A DNA stretch of 64,000 bases from Gari tellinella (lineage: Eukaryota > Mollusca > Bivalvia > Cardiida > Psammobiidae). The stretch spans positions 22,068,291 to 22,132,290 of the forward strand of contig OV277868.1 of assembly GCA_922989275.2 (NCBI GenBank). Direction: 5' to 3'. Below are positions 1 through 11,700 of the stretch, piece after piece (within the stretch, counting starts at the first letter, position 1; each line of letters starts with the position of its first letter). The position numbers and the translations under genes were made by a program. The notes under the pieces were generated by a model, which ran no database searches, was not told where the DNA came from, and saw only the letters and a list, made by a program, of their open reading frames with translations.

Positions 1-80
1 TTACTCCCTGAAACATAAAATAACCTTGTGTGGATTCCAGTTTCAAATTCAGTTCGTCGAATTTACACCAGTAAGGGTAT
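1..80. mobile_element. Partial M9 MITE at window edge
   Basis: Begins TACTCCCTGAAACATAAAAT, matching the M9 family end (CTCCCTGAAACTTAAAATGG... TCCAGTTTC). The rest lies left of the window or is degraded. Confidence 0.5.
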
Positions 81-299
81 TTTTTGGATGTCTCAAAATT
101 AGTCTAAAAAAACCAAAATATTGACGAACTTTGTTTTATATATAATTGTCAAACATTTTGTTACAGTTATTCGTGACAACTTGTAGTACTAACCTGTTTG
201 CAATGGAAATAAATTGTTTCAGTGTAAACCCCTATTTCGGAAAGTGCTTTACCGTTTAAACGTAAACGCATTTCAGTTAAATGTAGAAATTTGCATTTT

Positions 300-457
300 T
301 ACAGATTTATTTTAATATTCGAAGCAAATAATTTGGAGCCTGGTCAGATGCTGAGTTACCCGGCGTCTGATCTGGCTCAAAAACTATTTGCAAAGGATAT
401 AACAGTTTTAACATAAACGCTTTTATTGGGAAACAACAAAGTCTCTTCAACTGTACA
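300..457. mobile_element. Degenerate M1 MITE abutting P450 exon
   Basis: Contains the M1 inner hairpin (AATTTGGAGCCTGGTCAGAT and complement) and a right end GGGAAACAACAAAGTC...CAACTGTA. It ends about 15 bp before the first P450 splice acceptor of the window. Confidence 0.65.
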
Positions 458-472
458 TATTGTCCCGTGAAG

Positions 473-3400
473 CTTGTCATACGAAACAAACTCTTTCTAT
501 TCGAGACACAAGGACGAGTTCAACCCTAAGATTGTAACCGACATGATAGATCACATGTTAGTGATGCTAGAGGGTAATGAGGATATGGGTGTCCTTGACC
601 AGGATGACCTTGACCTTCTGTTTGTGGAGATGTCGGGCTCAGGGTACCGGGCATTATCTTCTACACTTCTTTGGTTGTTGTTGTACATGGCTACTTTCCC
701 AGACATCCAGAATAAGGTTGGTGCAGACTAGGTATCCCCGTACTTCACAAGTCAGTTAAAGCCAGAATGTCGCCCCAATTTATGTTTAAATCTCGCAATT
801 TCTTATTTAAGAACATTTTATTTGTATTAAAACTAAGCGAAAAAGGTTGTCAGATGCCTGAAACATGCCCCCCTTTCTTTAAGAACCATACATAAATGTG
901 CCGATTACTTATCGAGATGGTTGGAAAAATAAGCTTTTTGTTTACATAACAAATCTTCGTGTCGGCTTCCGAGAGTTTCCGCAAGGTCGAATAAGAGTCA
1001 CGAGCAGAATAGTTCATAACCATTAAGGTAACGGTGGAGAAAACGTTATTCTTTCCCGTTTAAACGCAAACGAAACGCAAACGCATCGCAATAATACGCA
1101 TAAATGGACAACTTTTAGACAATTCTGACCATTCATGTTAGTCTGAGTGGCAAACAGTTTGGTGCGTGATCAGACGCTGGGTTACCCTGCGTCTAATCTA
1201 CTCCAAACTGTTTGCAATTGAAATCATGGTTTGAGCGTTAACGCGTTTATTGGGAAAGAATAACATTTTCTCCACTGTAAGCAAGGTAACATCGACTACA
1301 TCGTCGTACACTTTCCTACTTGAGATAAGTATGGTTCCCGTGCAGCACGAGACCGCTGCGCTAACTTTACTGATATTTTATTCTCTCCCAATACACGCAT
1401 TTGTATACAAAACTATTATTTCCATTGCAAACAGATTGGAGCCATGTCAGACGCCGGGTAACCCAACCTATTTGCTACTCATATTAAAAAATAATAGTTA
1501 AAACTTCTAAAAGTAAATTTTCACAGTTACGTGCATTGCGTTTGTGTTAAACGGGAAAGAAAAATGTAGTATCTACTGTATACTGCGCACAATAAACACA
1601 GCTATCAATGTTTCTTGCTGGATGTAGGGAATACTCATCCCTTTTAAAGTTTTAGAATGTTCTAATCTAAAAATAACTCCGACAGGTCATAAGAAAACAT
1701 CTTTACCGGGCGCAAGCCGAACGAACTCGGAAAATCTCCGTCGTTGATCGGATGTCAACAAACCGATTTAAAAGTCGTCATTTTCCCATCAAATTCATGT
1801 GTTTGTCAGATTTATTGCCTCCATAATCATCGCGGATTACTTCTTTTTATATGTTTAGATTACGTATCTGCCTGAATATTCAGGTTTAAAAAATGCGCTA
1901 TTCTGGCTTACATACTGCCTTTAAGTAGTGTCATGTGAATTACCTCCCTTTAGCGGTAATAAGAAAAAAATCAAAATCTTATGAAGTGCTATTCACTGTG
2001 AGATGCAGTTTACAGGCTTCAATTCTTTTTGAAATGTCAATTTTTAACTTAAAATATACTTTGTCGGGATATGAATGACACATTCTGTCTCTTGCATTGA
2101 ACCTGTCACTCTCAATAACGTCATCTTTCACGCTCAAAGGCGCATTTGCAAACTGTTGTGATCCTGATCAGACGCCGCATCACGCGGCGTCTGATCAGGA
2201 TCACAACTGTTTGTCACTTGTTTTGAAATAACGTCAGTTATACTGCCTTAAATCTAACTAAGGTTGGTGCAGTCTATGTATCTCCGAACTTCACAAGTCA
2301 GTTAAGTAGTGTTATATGAAATAGTTCTAATAGTAGATTTATAGATTAGCTTGGATTCAGGTCAGAAGCCGTGTGAATACTGCCCTCTTTTTGCATTAAT
2401 TTACCCTATCGAGCTAAGCTTGACTTGACTAACATTTGCAAACAGTTTGGATCCAATTCGGACATGTTTATTATAAATCGGGCAAGCCTTTCCTTTCAAA
2501 AGGAACTTTTATATTCATTCATCTAGGTTTATGAGGAACTGATCACTGTAGTTGGCAAAGGGCGACTACCCAGATTATCCGACCAGCCTTATCTCCCTTA
2601 CACCTCAGCCGTTATCCTGGAGACTCACCGACTAGCGACAGTGATGCCGTTCTTGTATCCACATAAGGCCATTCAGGAAACACAGTTCATGGGTAAGATA
2701 TATACATTAACCCCTTCACTGCCATGGTGTCATCCTTCACGTCCATGACGTCATCAATTTAAAACAATTATCGTCTGCTTTTATTTCTAAAACTTTAAGT
2801 TAAGATGTTTTTACTTACTTAATAAATATTGAATTGAGTTTCAAACAGTATGGAACGTGGTGTCTGATCAAGATCCAAACTTGTTGCAACTAACAAGTGT
2901 ACTCGGAGTAAGACAGTGCATGGAATTATTTAATGCGCCATGAACAAAACAGCGTTTATTTTCATTACAAAACAGTAAAAACCAATCGTATGCGTCTGAT
3001 TATCTAAAACAACGTATAGACACTGCCTTGTGACAAAACGATGTACTCGTATAAGTCTGGAATAAAATATGTTCTGTTCTGTTCTGTGTAATACAGTAAA
3101 GAGGTCGCCTTCGGGACGCCATTCTTTCCAATTAAATGTGCTTAAACATTTATTTCCATTGCAAACAGTTCGGAGTAAGACCAGACGTCGAGTAACCCGG
3201 CGTCTGGACAAGCCCAAACCAGTTTGCCACTCACATTCATTAAATAGAATAGTAAACACTTTCAAGAATATGTCATTTTTTATATTTTATCGCATTGCCG
3301 GTTCGTTTCGTTTAAACGAAACAAACAAAACATCTTCGACGTTGTAAGTATTTTCGCGTCTCTTCCGTCCAGTTAAAGTTTTGTAATTGCTTTAAACTAC

Positions 3401-6400
3401 CATCTGCTAGTATAAAGACAACATTCTTTATGGTGTATGTATGACTGTATAAACTATAAAGTTGGATTTTTTACTTCAGTAGGGGCAATAATTAAAGGTG
3501 TAAAAAGGCATATCTATTGGGTACTGTCTTAACAGTAATTTATTATTATGTTACAGGGTCAAGTATTACTGCTGATACAATATTGCTGTTCAATATCTGG
3601 AGTGTTCACCACGACCCTAGATAAGTTATTATGTTACAGTACTGAACCTTATTAAATTAAATTGATAATCGCAAGCGAATTGCCATCGAATTGCCATCGA
3701 ATCGGGCGCTTCAAAAAACAAATCCTACGTTTGAATACTTTAACGCGAATTTTCAGAAGCGGTTGTGACAAAAATGGAATCGAAAAAATTAACGAAGGCA
3801 TATTTGCGAACATTTGTGAGATACACCACTCAAGAAAACTTATTCGAGGGTAAATTAGTATTTTGAAATCGCCATCGAATCGCCATCGAATTGCCATCGA
3901 ATTGCAAGCGAATCTCAAAAATTGTTAATTTAATAAGATTCAGTACTGTACAGGGTAGAGTATTACTGCTGATACAATATTGCTGTTCAATATCTGGAGT
4001 TTTCACCACGACCCTAGATAAGTTATTATGTTACAGGGTACAGTATTACTGCTGATACAATATTACTGTTCAATATCTGGAGTATTCACCACGACCCTAG
4101 ATAAGTTATTATGTTACAGGGTACAGTATTTCTGCTGATACAATATTGCTGTTCAATATATGGAGTATTCACCACGACCTTAGATAAGTTATTATGTTAC
4201 AGGGTACAGTATTAATGCTGATGCAATATTGCTGTTCAATATCTGGAGTATTCACCACGACCCTAGATAAGTTATTATGTTACAGGGTAGAGTATTACTG
4301 CTGATACAATATTGCTGTTCAATATCTGGAGTATTCACCACGACCCTAGATAAGTTATTATGTTACAGGGTACAGTATTACTACTGATACAATATTACTG
4401 TTCAATATCTGGAGTATTCACCACGACCCTAGATAAGTTATTATGTTACAGGGTACAGTATTTCTGCTGATACAATATTGCTGTTCAATATATGGAGTAT
4501 TCACCACGACCTTAGATAAGTTATTATGTTACAGGGTACAGTATTAATGCTGATGCAATATTGCTGTTCAATATCTAGAGTATTCACCACGACCCTAGAT
4601 AAGTTATTATGTTACAGGGTACAGTATTACTGCTGATACAATATTGCTGTTCAATATATGGAGTATTCACCACGACCTTAGATAAGTTATTATGTTACAG
4701 GGTACAGTATTACTGCAGATACAATATTACTGTTCAATATCTGGAGTATTCACCACGACCCTAGATACTGGAAACATCCAATGAAGTTTGACCCATCAAG
4801 GTAAATACAACCGAACTATTTCTCAAACATATTCGTAATTCAAAGTACAAATGTGGTTAAGTCTCGTTTTAGCTGTGATATGCGGCTACTTTCGGCTAGC
4901 GGGTTTGAGATGTAAAATATCGATTGATTTCATAGACTGCCTAAAATGTGACACGCTTCATGTACAACTGTATGTCATTGTCTCATCGTCTGTAACTTTT
5001 ATAGTTAAACTCTTAATATTTACATTCGCCCCATTCGATTCCATTGACAAAAATGCTGTTCATTTCGTACAAACACCATTTCTCGAGAGGGCGGGACTTG
5101 CTGGAAAGTTTCGAAGAGGAGGCGGGGCATGTGCAGTTTTCATTCGCGAATTAATCTTTGGAACTTGGGACAGCAAACAATTGGCGGATGTTTTCAAAAT
5201 TTGTTCTTAACCGATCTATGCCTTCCTATTAGTGGAAATCATTATTCCCGACAAATATTCTTCTTTATTAATGAGATAAATTGCAAGAAAATTGACTAAC
5301 AATATAAACAACAACTGTCTGCATTCCTTTATGCCAAAATACCCCGATATATATTTATCCTACTTTAAAAATGACGCCACTTCCAATGACGTCAAATCGT
5401 CATTTTCGCGCCAAACTGTCACAGTTGTTGATCTTTGTATGTAAACAATGGAACTTATTTTTTTGCTTTCGAATGTACGCAGCTACAGTTATTCGGTCAT
5501 GGCTGTTCCTGATAGGTTACACATTATTCGTGTTATCAACCTCTAATATGGATTAAACATACATGCATACACATGTACTTACAAAATGTTAATCTTATAT
5601 TAGAAATTACAGCAAATACATGGTAAATATAAGAAATGATCATATTTTTTTCGGCGTTAAAGCGAAATGACAAAAAATGATTATCGGCATAAAGTAATGC
5701 TAGCGCGATTCATGGTATTTGCCGATAATATTCTGTCGTTCATTTCGCTTGAACGTCGAAAAAAATCTATTCATTTCTTAAAAGAAAACTCAGAGTAAAT
5801 GTAGCAGACAAATCTTACCTTTATTAGACATACGTGGTCATTTATTGTTCGATACAGTAATATTCGCTATTTGGAAAGTATTACGACAAAGTCTGTTTAG
5901 TTGTTCAACGTAGTAGGAGACAGATTCTTACATACATATTATATCACATTATGTCATACCTTTTATGGTAGAATATTCAGTCATTTAATATATTAAAATA
6001 TTTCATATCTAAATATTCGAATATTTGTATTTAAATTATCAGTCATATTCTATATACGTGTCCACGTATATTACAGGTAATTTATGTTTCAATATTCAGT
6101 CATTTAACTGTTCGAGTATTTCAGGTAAAGACATTCGAATATTAGTAAATGCGATCACATATTGAGAAAGTCCTATACACTAAGATGTGTCAGATACAGA
6201 ACATTGACTTTGCTGACTCTTCTGTGTCTTCAAAACGCAGTGAAGATAACCCTGTTCTTTCCAAACAAACGCGATTGTGCTAAAACAATTTTTATTATCA
6301 CAGTTTGGAGCCAGACCGTTTCGTTCAAACTAAAAACAACCGCCTTCCTTCAATCCCACTATTAGTCAGTCTGTGTCTTAGCCACTTAGACAATCCATTT

Positions 6401-7122
6401 ATATACATGTATATTATTACCTTAATACATAGTGTGTAAGGGAAAGTTAATCCCCCAAATGATGTTTATCGTGTGCAATATAGACATTGCGGTCAGACTC
6501 TACACTTTTTTCCATGTCCAAAATAATCTTGTACTCATGGCAGTCGAACTCCGATGTCCCTAAATCGCTCAACTTGAACTTGGCTATATTTCTAAAAATA
6601 TATTTTGTTTCAAGTTCGATTTAGTGAAAACAAACCCGTATTTCAAAGTTAAAACGCGGCTTAGTCGCGTTTTAACTTTGAAATACAGATATGTTCGACT
6701 TAACCGGGTTCGAGATATAGAATTTCAACAGTATTTGTTCTCTTGTTATCAGGTTTTTAACGGACGATGGTTCCCTGTTCATACCTGACCATTTTCTACC
6801 GTTTGGGGACGGGATCCGGGGCTGCCCGGGGGAGAGCTTGGCGGATATTCAACTGTTCCTCTTCGTCACCCATATTTTATATCAACTGAACCTTACACCG
6901 ACAAACGAGCCGGATCTTGATGGGATTTATAAAGGATATTTAGTTTCCCCGAAGCCGTTCAAACTTAACGTCACGCCGCGGGAAACGACACTATCTTGTT
7001 TTGACCCGGAAGTGATTTCTAGCAGTACAGAGGATATTTCTTGTGATATGCATACTGTGATAAGTCTGTTTGCAGAGAAAGATTCTAATGAAATTCAGCT
7101 TGAATGTGGTTATTTACAGTAA
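473..7122 (+). CDS. Clan-2 cytochrome P450 (CYP2/CYP17-like), 3' half, four exons
   Basis: Heme-thiolate monooxygenase, presumably ER-anchored; the N-terminal exons lie left of the window. Exons: 473-716 (I-helix), 2527-2692 (K-helix), 4701-4800 (PERF-like region), 6753-7122 (heme). Phases 0, 1 and 2 close exactly across the three introns, giving about 292 visible residues. Landmarks: ExxR as E-T-H-R in exon 2; HHDPRYWKHPMKFDPSRF in exons 3-4; heme loop FGDGIRGCPGE with the cysteine ligand. Oddities: the I-helix reads SGSGYRALSST where clan-2 enzymes usually have an acid-threonine pair after AG, so R-A replaces it. The last exon runs about 55 residues past the usual end. The first visible acceptor is weak (AG at 471-472; an alternative AG follows at about 504) and sits 15 bp from a MITE. 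Exon 3 is preceded by a tandem array of partial copies of itself. P450 identity is secure; subfamily and activity are not. Confidence 0.88.
1031..1277. mobile_element. M1 MITE (TIR CAGTGGAGAAAACGTTATTC), 247 bp
   Basis: Inverted ends reading CGGTGGAGAAAACGTTATTC on the left and the complement of CAGTGGAGAAAATGTTATTC on the right, TA on both sides, internal hairpin at about 1150-1217. It lies in the P450 intron. Confidence 0.85.
2148..2216. repeat. Cassette I hairpin, isolated copy
   Basis: Palindrome GCAAACTGTTGTGATCCTGA...GACGCCGCatcacGCGGCGTC... with a near-perfect 30-bp stem. The flanks (ACGCTCAAAGGCGCATTTGC) fit a degraded M2 element. A duplicate of the exon-1 donor context (GGTTGGTGCAG...CTTCACAAGTCAGTTAA) follows at 2263-2304, echoing 715-757. 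Confidence 0.75.
3094..3344. mobile_element. Diverged M1 MITE
   Basis: Contains the M1-type hairpin (AGTTCGGAGTAAGACCAGAC and complement) and M1-like arms with GTTTCGTTTAAACGAAAC near the right end. Ends are decayed (ACAGTAAAGAGG and CTTCGACGTTGTA). Confidence 0.6.
3557..4700 (+). repeat. 83-bp minisatellite made of P450 exon plus its 3' splice site (10 extra copies)
   Basis: Unit of 83 bp: 65 bp of exon 3 (from its first base to the codons for HHDPR), then TAAGTTATTATGTTACAG, which is the intron's own 3' splice site. Copies begin at 3557, 3954, 4037, 4120, 4203, 4286, 4369, 4452, 4535 and 4618; the true exon begins at 4701. Every extra copy keeps the reading frame and ends in an in-frame TAA at the junction, where the real exon has TAC. 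Copies 2-5 (3954-4285) and 6-9 (4286-4617) form a 332-bp higher-order duplication differing at about three positions. A 312-bp MITE splits copies 1 and 2. Confidence 0.95.
3637..3948. mobile_element. 312-bp MITE, TIR CAGTACTGAA, TA target duplication
   Basis: Inverted ends CAGTACTGAACCTTATTAAA and its near-perfect complement, flanked by TA at 3635-3636 and 3949-3950. Removing element plus one TA restores the exact 83-bp spacing of the surrounding array. Inside each end are direct, not inverted, repeats of GCCATCGAATT. TA duplication and CAGT ends fit a Tc1/mariner-type non-autonomous element. The open frames across it are uninformative. Confidence 0.85.
5140..5790. repeat. Dispersed ~640-bp repeat, copy 1, ending in a palindrome
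   Basis: Shares long matches with 22975-23610 (TTAATCTTTGGAACTTGG, GACGTCAAATCG, ATTCGTGT...TCAACCTCTAATATGG). The right part (about 5650-5765) is an imperfect palindrome with CGGCGTTAAAGCGAAAT against ATTTCGCTTGAACG. No coding capacity is visible. Confidence 0.75.
6541..6731. mobile_element. M6 MITE (TIR CAGTCGAACTTCGATATCTC)
   Basis: Ends CAGTCGAACTCCGATGTC and a decayed complement; the centre is the palindrome CGTATTTCAAAGTTAAAACG...CGTTTTAACTTTGAAATAC. It stops about 20 bp before the heme-exon acceptor of the left P450. Confidence 0.8.
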
Positions 7123-7164
7123 CAAGTATCGGCAGAATATCTGTATAAGGGCCAGTTTAGGGAA

Positions 7165-7530
7165 TACAGTGGTCCCTCCCTACAACGGCCCTCCCAACAA
7201 CACTCTCCTCACAAAGACCCTTATTGCAGTTCCCTAAGTTTACTGCTGCAAATTCGTGACGTCTACTTAAAATTGTCGTCTGCTGTATATTTCTCAAAGT
7301 TACATGTACAATGTAAGAGGATGTTTTGATAAAAGAAATACATGTAAATTGATTAGTGACAAACAGCTTGAATCCAGATCAGACGCCGCGTGACACGGCG
7401 TCTGATCTGCATTCAAGCTGTTTGCAAATGTAAGCTAAGTCTTAAAATGTCCACCTTATAACAAATCCGAACAACACGCACACTCTGTATCTCCCATTTG
7501 GCGTATTTGTAGAAAGAGATCATTGTATTT
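7165..7530. mobile_element. M3 MITE (TIR CAGTG-TCCCTCTCTACAAC)
   Basis: Left end CAGTGGTCCCTCCCTACAAC, right end GTATTTGTAGAAAGAGATCATTG (decayed). Cassette I hairpin with the CTTGAATCCAGATC variant at 7358-7430. It lies just after the left P450 stop. Confidence 0.75.
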
Positions 7531-7688
7531 GTTTTCAGCGAATAAAGCAGCCTGAAGTGACTGCTTAAACCTAGGTGAAAGTAAAACAGAAACGTCAATA
7601 CATATACATGTATATATATATCATATTTTAATTACAAAAAAATAAACTAAACAAAGGTGTGCTTAACATATATACAAAGGGCACTCAA

Positions 7689-7921
7689 TTAACCCTTTAA
7701 CTCTCAATGACGTCATTTTTCTCTCTTAATGACGTCAAAAAGCGCAATTGCAAACAGTTTTGATCATTATCAGACGCCGTGTAATTCGGCGTCTAATCAG
7801 GAGCAAAACTGTTTGACACTTGTTTTGAAATTACGTTAGTTAAACTGCATTTAATCTAAATTTGGAACGATATTGCAGACAAAATATTGAAGTAGAAGAC
7901 AATATGGCGGTGAAGGGGTAA
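7689..7921. mobile_element. M2 MITE (TIR AACCCCTTCACTGCC...TGACGTCA)
   Basis: Ends TTAACCCTTTAACTCTCAAT...and GCGGTGAAGGGGTAA. Two TGACGTCA palindromes lie near the left end; cassette I hairpin at about 7749-7815. Confidence 0.75.
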
Positions 7922-8462
7922 AAACCTCACGATAAATTTAATCATGAAAGGGTTAAGAAATATACTAATGGGAGCTTTTTGCATTACATTGTGGCCTGCA
8001 TTTAGCTGTCAGATTAATATAATATTGCAAATCATATACTTGTGAATGCCCGCTGCATATATACTTTTTCTAAACATATATTTGTGAGTATTAAGGTATA
8101 ATAATATAGTGTTAAGTATTCACGTGTCTAATCTTAGGAATTTCCTTTTGCATTTTAGCGAGATTTAAATTTGAAGTTTTTTAATGGAATACACTGAAAT
8201 GCGTACAGCAAATTTGCTGAAAATTTTTCAGTGTATTACATTAAACTTTATATAACGATGAGATAAATTTCCGCGAAAAATGAAAACAGTAAATTTTTAA
8301 CCTTACAGACAGATATGTTCTGTATCACGATATCACATTCAAAGTAATGTAGATTATTGCATGTTGGGTAATTCTTTTCGTCAGCAGTCTGCAACATAGT
8401 ATCGACTGTTACTGTTCTAAAATGAGTATTTTCAAAATTTATTTTAAATTCAGAGTCAGAAT

Positions 8463-8532
8463 GGCAAACAGTTTGGATCCTGATGAGACACCGCTTTACG
8501 CGGCGTCTCATCTGGGTCCAAACTGTTTGCAA
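8463..8532. repeat. Cassette I hairpin
   Basis: GCAAACAGTTTGGATCCTGA tgagacaccgc, complement on the right with a TTTA loop. It is preceded by an unassigned 300-bp stretch including GAAAATTTTTCAGTGTATTA inverted pairs. Confidence 0.75.
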
Positions 8533-8721
8533 AGGTTATCATTGTGACAAATATATCCGCCTTTAGCATGGTCGGAATGATAAACGGCAAAGTTCCGGTT
8601 GCGTAGGTTGTCAAGTTATTACAGGTTGACTGCTGTACTGAGCTGTACCCAAATCATTAAAATTGTTCGTTGGTATGTGTGAAGTAAATCAACAAATATC
8701 ACTTGTTTTGATCATTGGGAA

Positions 8722-11700
8722 TTAAATTTCCTCAAATTTCAGTTGAATACCATTCTTTGATCTCATAACGCCCTCTGGAGACGGTATAGCTTCATTGTCA
8801 GGATATTGGGCTAAAGTAAACCTACAAAATGAATAAAATCCATAAATTAGCCAACTGCCTAAGACAGTAGACATAAGCAAGCAGTGTAGACATTAAAGAG
8901 GCGCGGCGTCCAGTAAGGGTCTGTACCGTTTGCTTTTTCACATGAAATGTTCTACTGTATGGGACAATACTGTATATAATACCCTTAGGTAAGTCATGTA
9001 TATCTATAACTGAATCTATTTCAGCAACCGCACAAGACAATTTCATAACAATACCCCAAGCACACAGTAATTGTTTTATAACAATACCTTAACCACACAG
9101 GAAAATTTCATTACAATACCCCAAGCATAAAGGACATTTTTATAACACTACCTTAACCACACAGGAAAATGTAATTACAATACCCCAAGCACAAAGGAAA
9201 TTTTTTATAATAATACCTTAATCACACAGGAAAACCTATGCATAAATATGTGACCTGTGTCACTTGGCAAACATTTGAAAAACAGTGCGTTGGCAGGGAT
9301 ATATGGATATTTGCAAAACAGCAATGACCAATTTAAGAAATCTCTTTCTGCGTCCCTCTTATCAGCGTCTACATGTGTGTCATACTTTTACGGCTCACGT
9401 CCCTTGAGAGTCAACGCAAGTCTTGTCAGTTATCAGAAAATGGACTAAACTATTTGAAATCTAATCATAAGTTAACGTTCACATACCCAGCCCTATTCTT
9501 AACTGTTTATATTCAAAGATGTTTAAGTTGAGTCTGAGATCGTTCTCTTGCATTTAATAGGTCCTATTTGAGGAAAACAAAATCTCAAATATGACCAATC
9601 AATGTTTGAGAACAATCTCAGACTCAACTCAAAAGCGTTATAACCTTTGACCTAGAGCCTTTGAATGCAAAGTGTTTGAAAATTATGAATATCTTGGTAC
9701 TTTCGGAAGGGTAATTGACAATGAATTAAACAATGTAAAACCATTGGTTTTTTTTCAACAGATTCAAAGATTATATGTTCCGAGCACAATGGTTTTTGCA
9801 AACAGTTCGACAACATTTTTAATAGTATTCATTCAGTATACATCAAACCTATACATGAGGAAAAAAAGTAGACGGCAATTATTTAGAGAACAGTGATGTC
9901 ATAAATATTAATAAATACCAGGATGATAACCTACCTGTGGACAACCTTGCCTATAATTATTTTCATTTCGTTCATGGCAAAATTTTGACCAATGCAATTT
10001 CTGAAATAGTAAAGAAAGGATAATAAATTGCACACCAAACTGTAGCAACGTATTTAAGATATTGGCTTTACTCAAAACAAATCTCATATACTAAAAACCA
10101 CAAAGGCATCTCATGACAACTAACATTCATTCATCTATTGTCCGTGCAATTGAAACAAGGAGTTTGAGTTTATTTAGATGAGGACTCTAATATTATAGAA
10201 ATACTTAAAACTGCAATAAACTTACATTTATAGGTGCCTCCGTCGGATATAAGTGATCATATCTAAAACTTTTTAGACAAAATAACTGCCTAAAGCAAGA
10301 TGAAGTAAAGTAGAAAGCTCCTTTAGTAGCTTTCTACTTTTCTTTAATCTTGCTGCAAGTTGTGTCTTACTTTAAACACTTTTATTACATAGGGTGACAT
10401 AAAACCATTATGTAAATATCGTAATCCACTAGTGGGATATCGTTTATTGGGCTCTCCCCCAACCTGTTCGTCCATAATCGATGCATGTAGCGGGACGCCA
10501 AATGACGTCATTTGCAACGACGTTAGCGTAAACAATGTAACGTTTTGGCGGAAAATCTATATAGCGGAGGGTCTGCAAACTACGACTTCAATCAATTCAA
10601 TAGGTGCCTAAACGTGTTATGTGATAAATAGAATCTCACATTCGTGCTCATTATATATCATTTTTAATAATCAAATCGTTTAGTAAAAATGTTAAATAAT
10701 GAGCACTCATGTAAGATCCCCTATTTATTGAGTATGTCAATTTGACACCTATGTGGAGATGTAGGTAGAGGCGGTATTAAGCGCTTCTGTGCCAGTGTGG
10801 GGTGTTATAAGGTATGCACAAAACAATTTTTTTTATTCATTTGACAACATAGCTGGCAAAGAGTGAACCCATTTATACCCAGTGGATTCTTCCATGTTTT
10901 ATATTGGATTAGTCCATTTTTTATCAAAGGGATGACTGGTCATAATTACATTTTCATTTTGTTTTATATTGAAATTCCTATCAGCAAACATTGTAGACTC
11001 TGATCAGACGCCGCATTTTGCGGAGTCTGATCAGAGTCTACACTGTTTGCCTATGTCCCATATATGGGATCGTGGGCATAAAAGGGTTAACATCTAGCAT
11101 ACCTCTTTCCGGCAGAGAACGGGATATAAGCAAAAGGATCCTGCTTAGAAAAGTTCTCTGGTAAAAATCTCTCTGGACGAAACTCCTGTAAAAAGGAAGA
11201 AATGATAAGCCGGTAGTGAAGGAGTAAACCAATGCCTTAACAAGTTAACATGGTATACACCGTTCGACCCTGGTATCATATGTGGTATTAACGAATCCAC
11301 TGCAAGACTTCATCAATTCTAAACAATCGCCGCCTGCTTTTATTTCTCAAAATTAAATTTTAGGTATTTTGACGAATAGAAATAGATATTGAAATGAGTG
11401 TCAAACAGTTGGAATCCTGATCAGATAACGCGTGTAACTTACTTCATTTAATCTTACTTTGAAACGATTTTGCAAACATCAAAATTGAAGCAGACGACAT
11501 GGAAACTGCGATGGGGTAAAAAAAAAAACTCACGAACAAGTCGGCAGTGAAAAGGTTAATGTACAATAGATTAGATTTGATGTTTTGTTTCCTTTTTCTC
11601 TCAAGATATTGTTTATACACTTAATGTGTTGTTTATTATTACCTTATGATATTGAATACATTAAACCAATTTATCATGCAATTATACAGTTTTATATGCA

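Noticed and set aside
3557..4700. CRISPR-like or gene-array reading of the regularly spaced repeats
   Set aside because: Units are contiguous with no unique spacers, and each contains a eukaryotic exon fragment and splice site; this is a minisatellite in an intron.
4851..5210. 119-residue plus-strand frame with a hydrophobic start
   Set aside because: It overlaps a dispersed repeat whose second copy at 23 kb has no matching frame; no splice or homology support.
8822..9046. 74-residue minus-strand frame next to the last CYP4 exon
   Set aside because: It is in the last CYP4 intron; the P450 C-terminus is encoded in 8722-8821 with matching splice phase.
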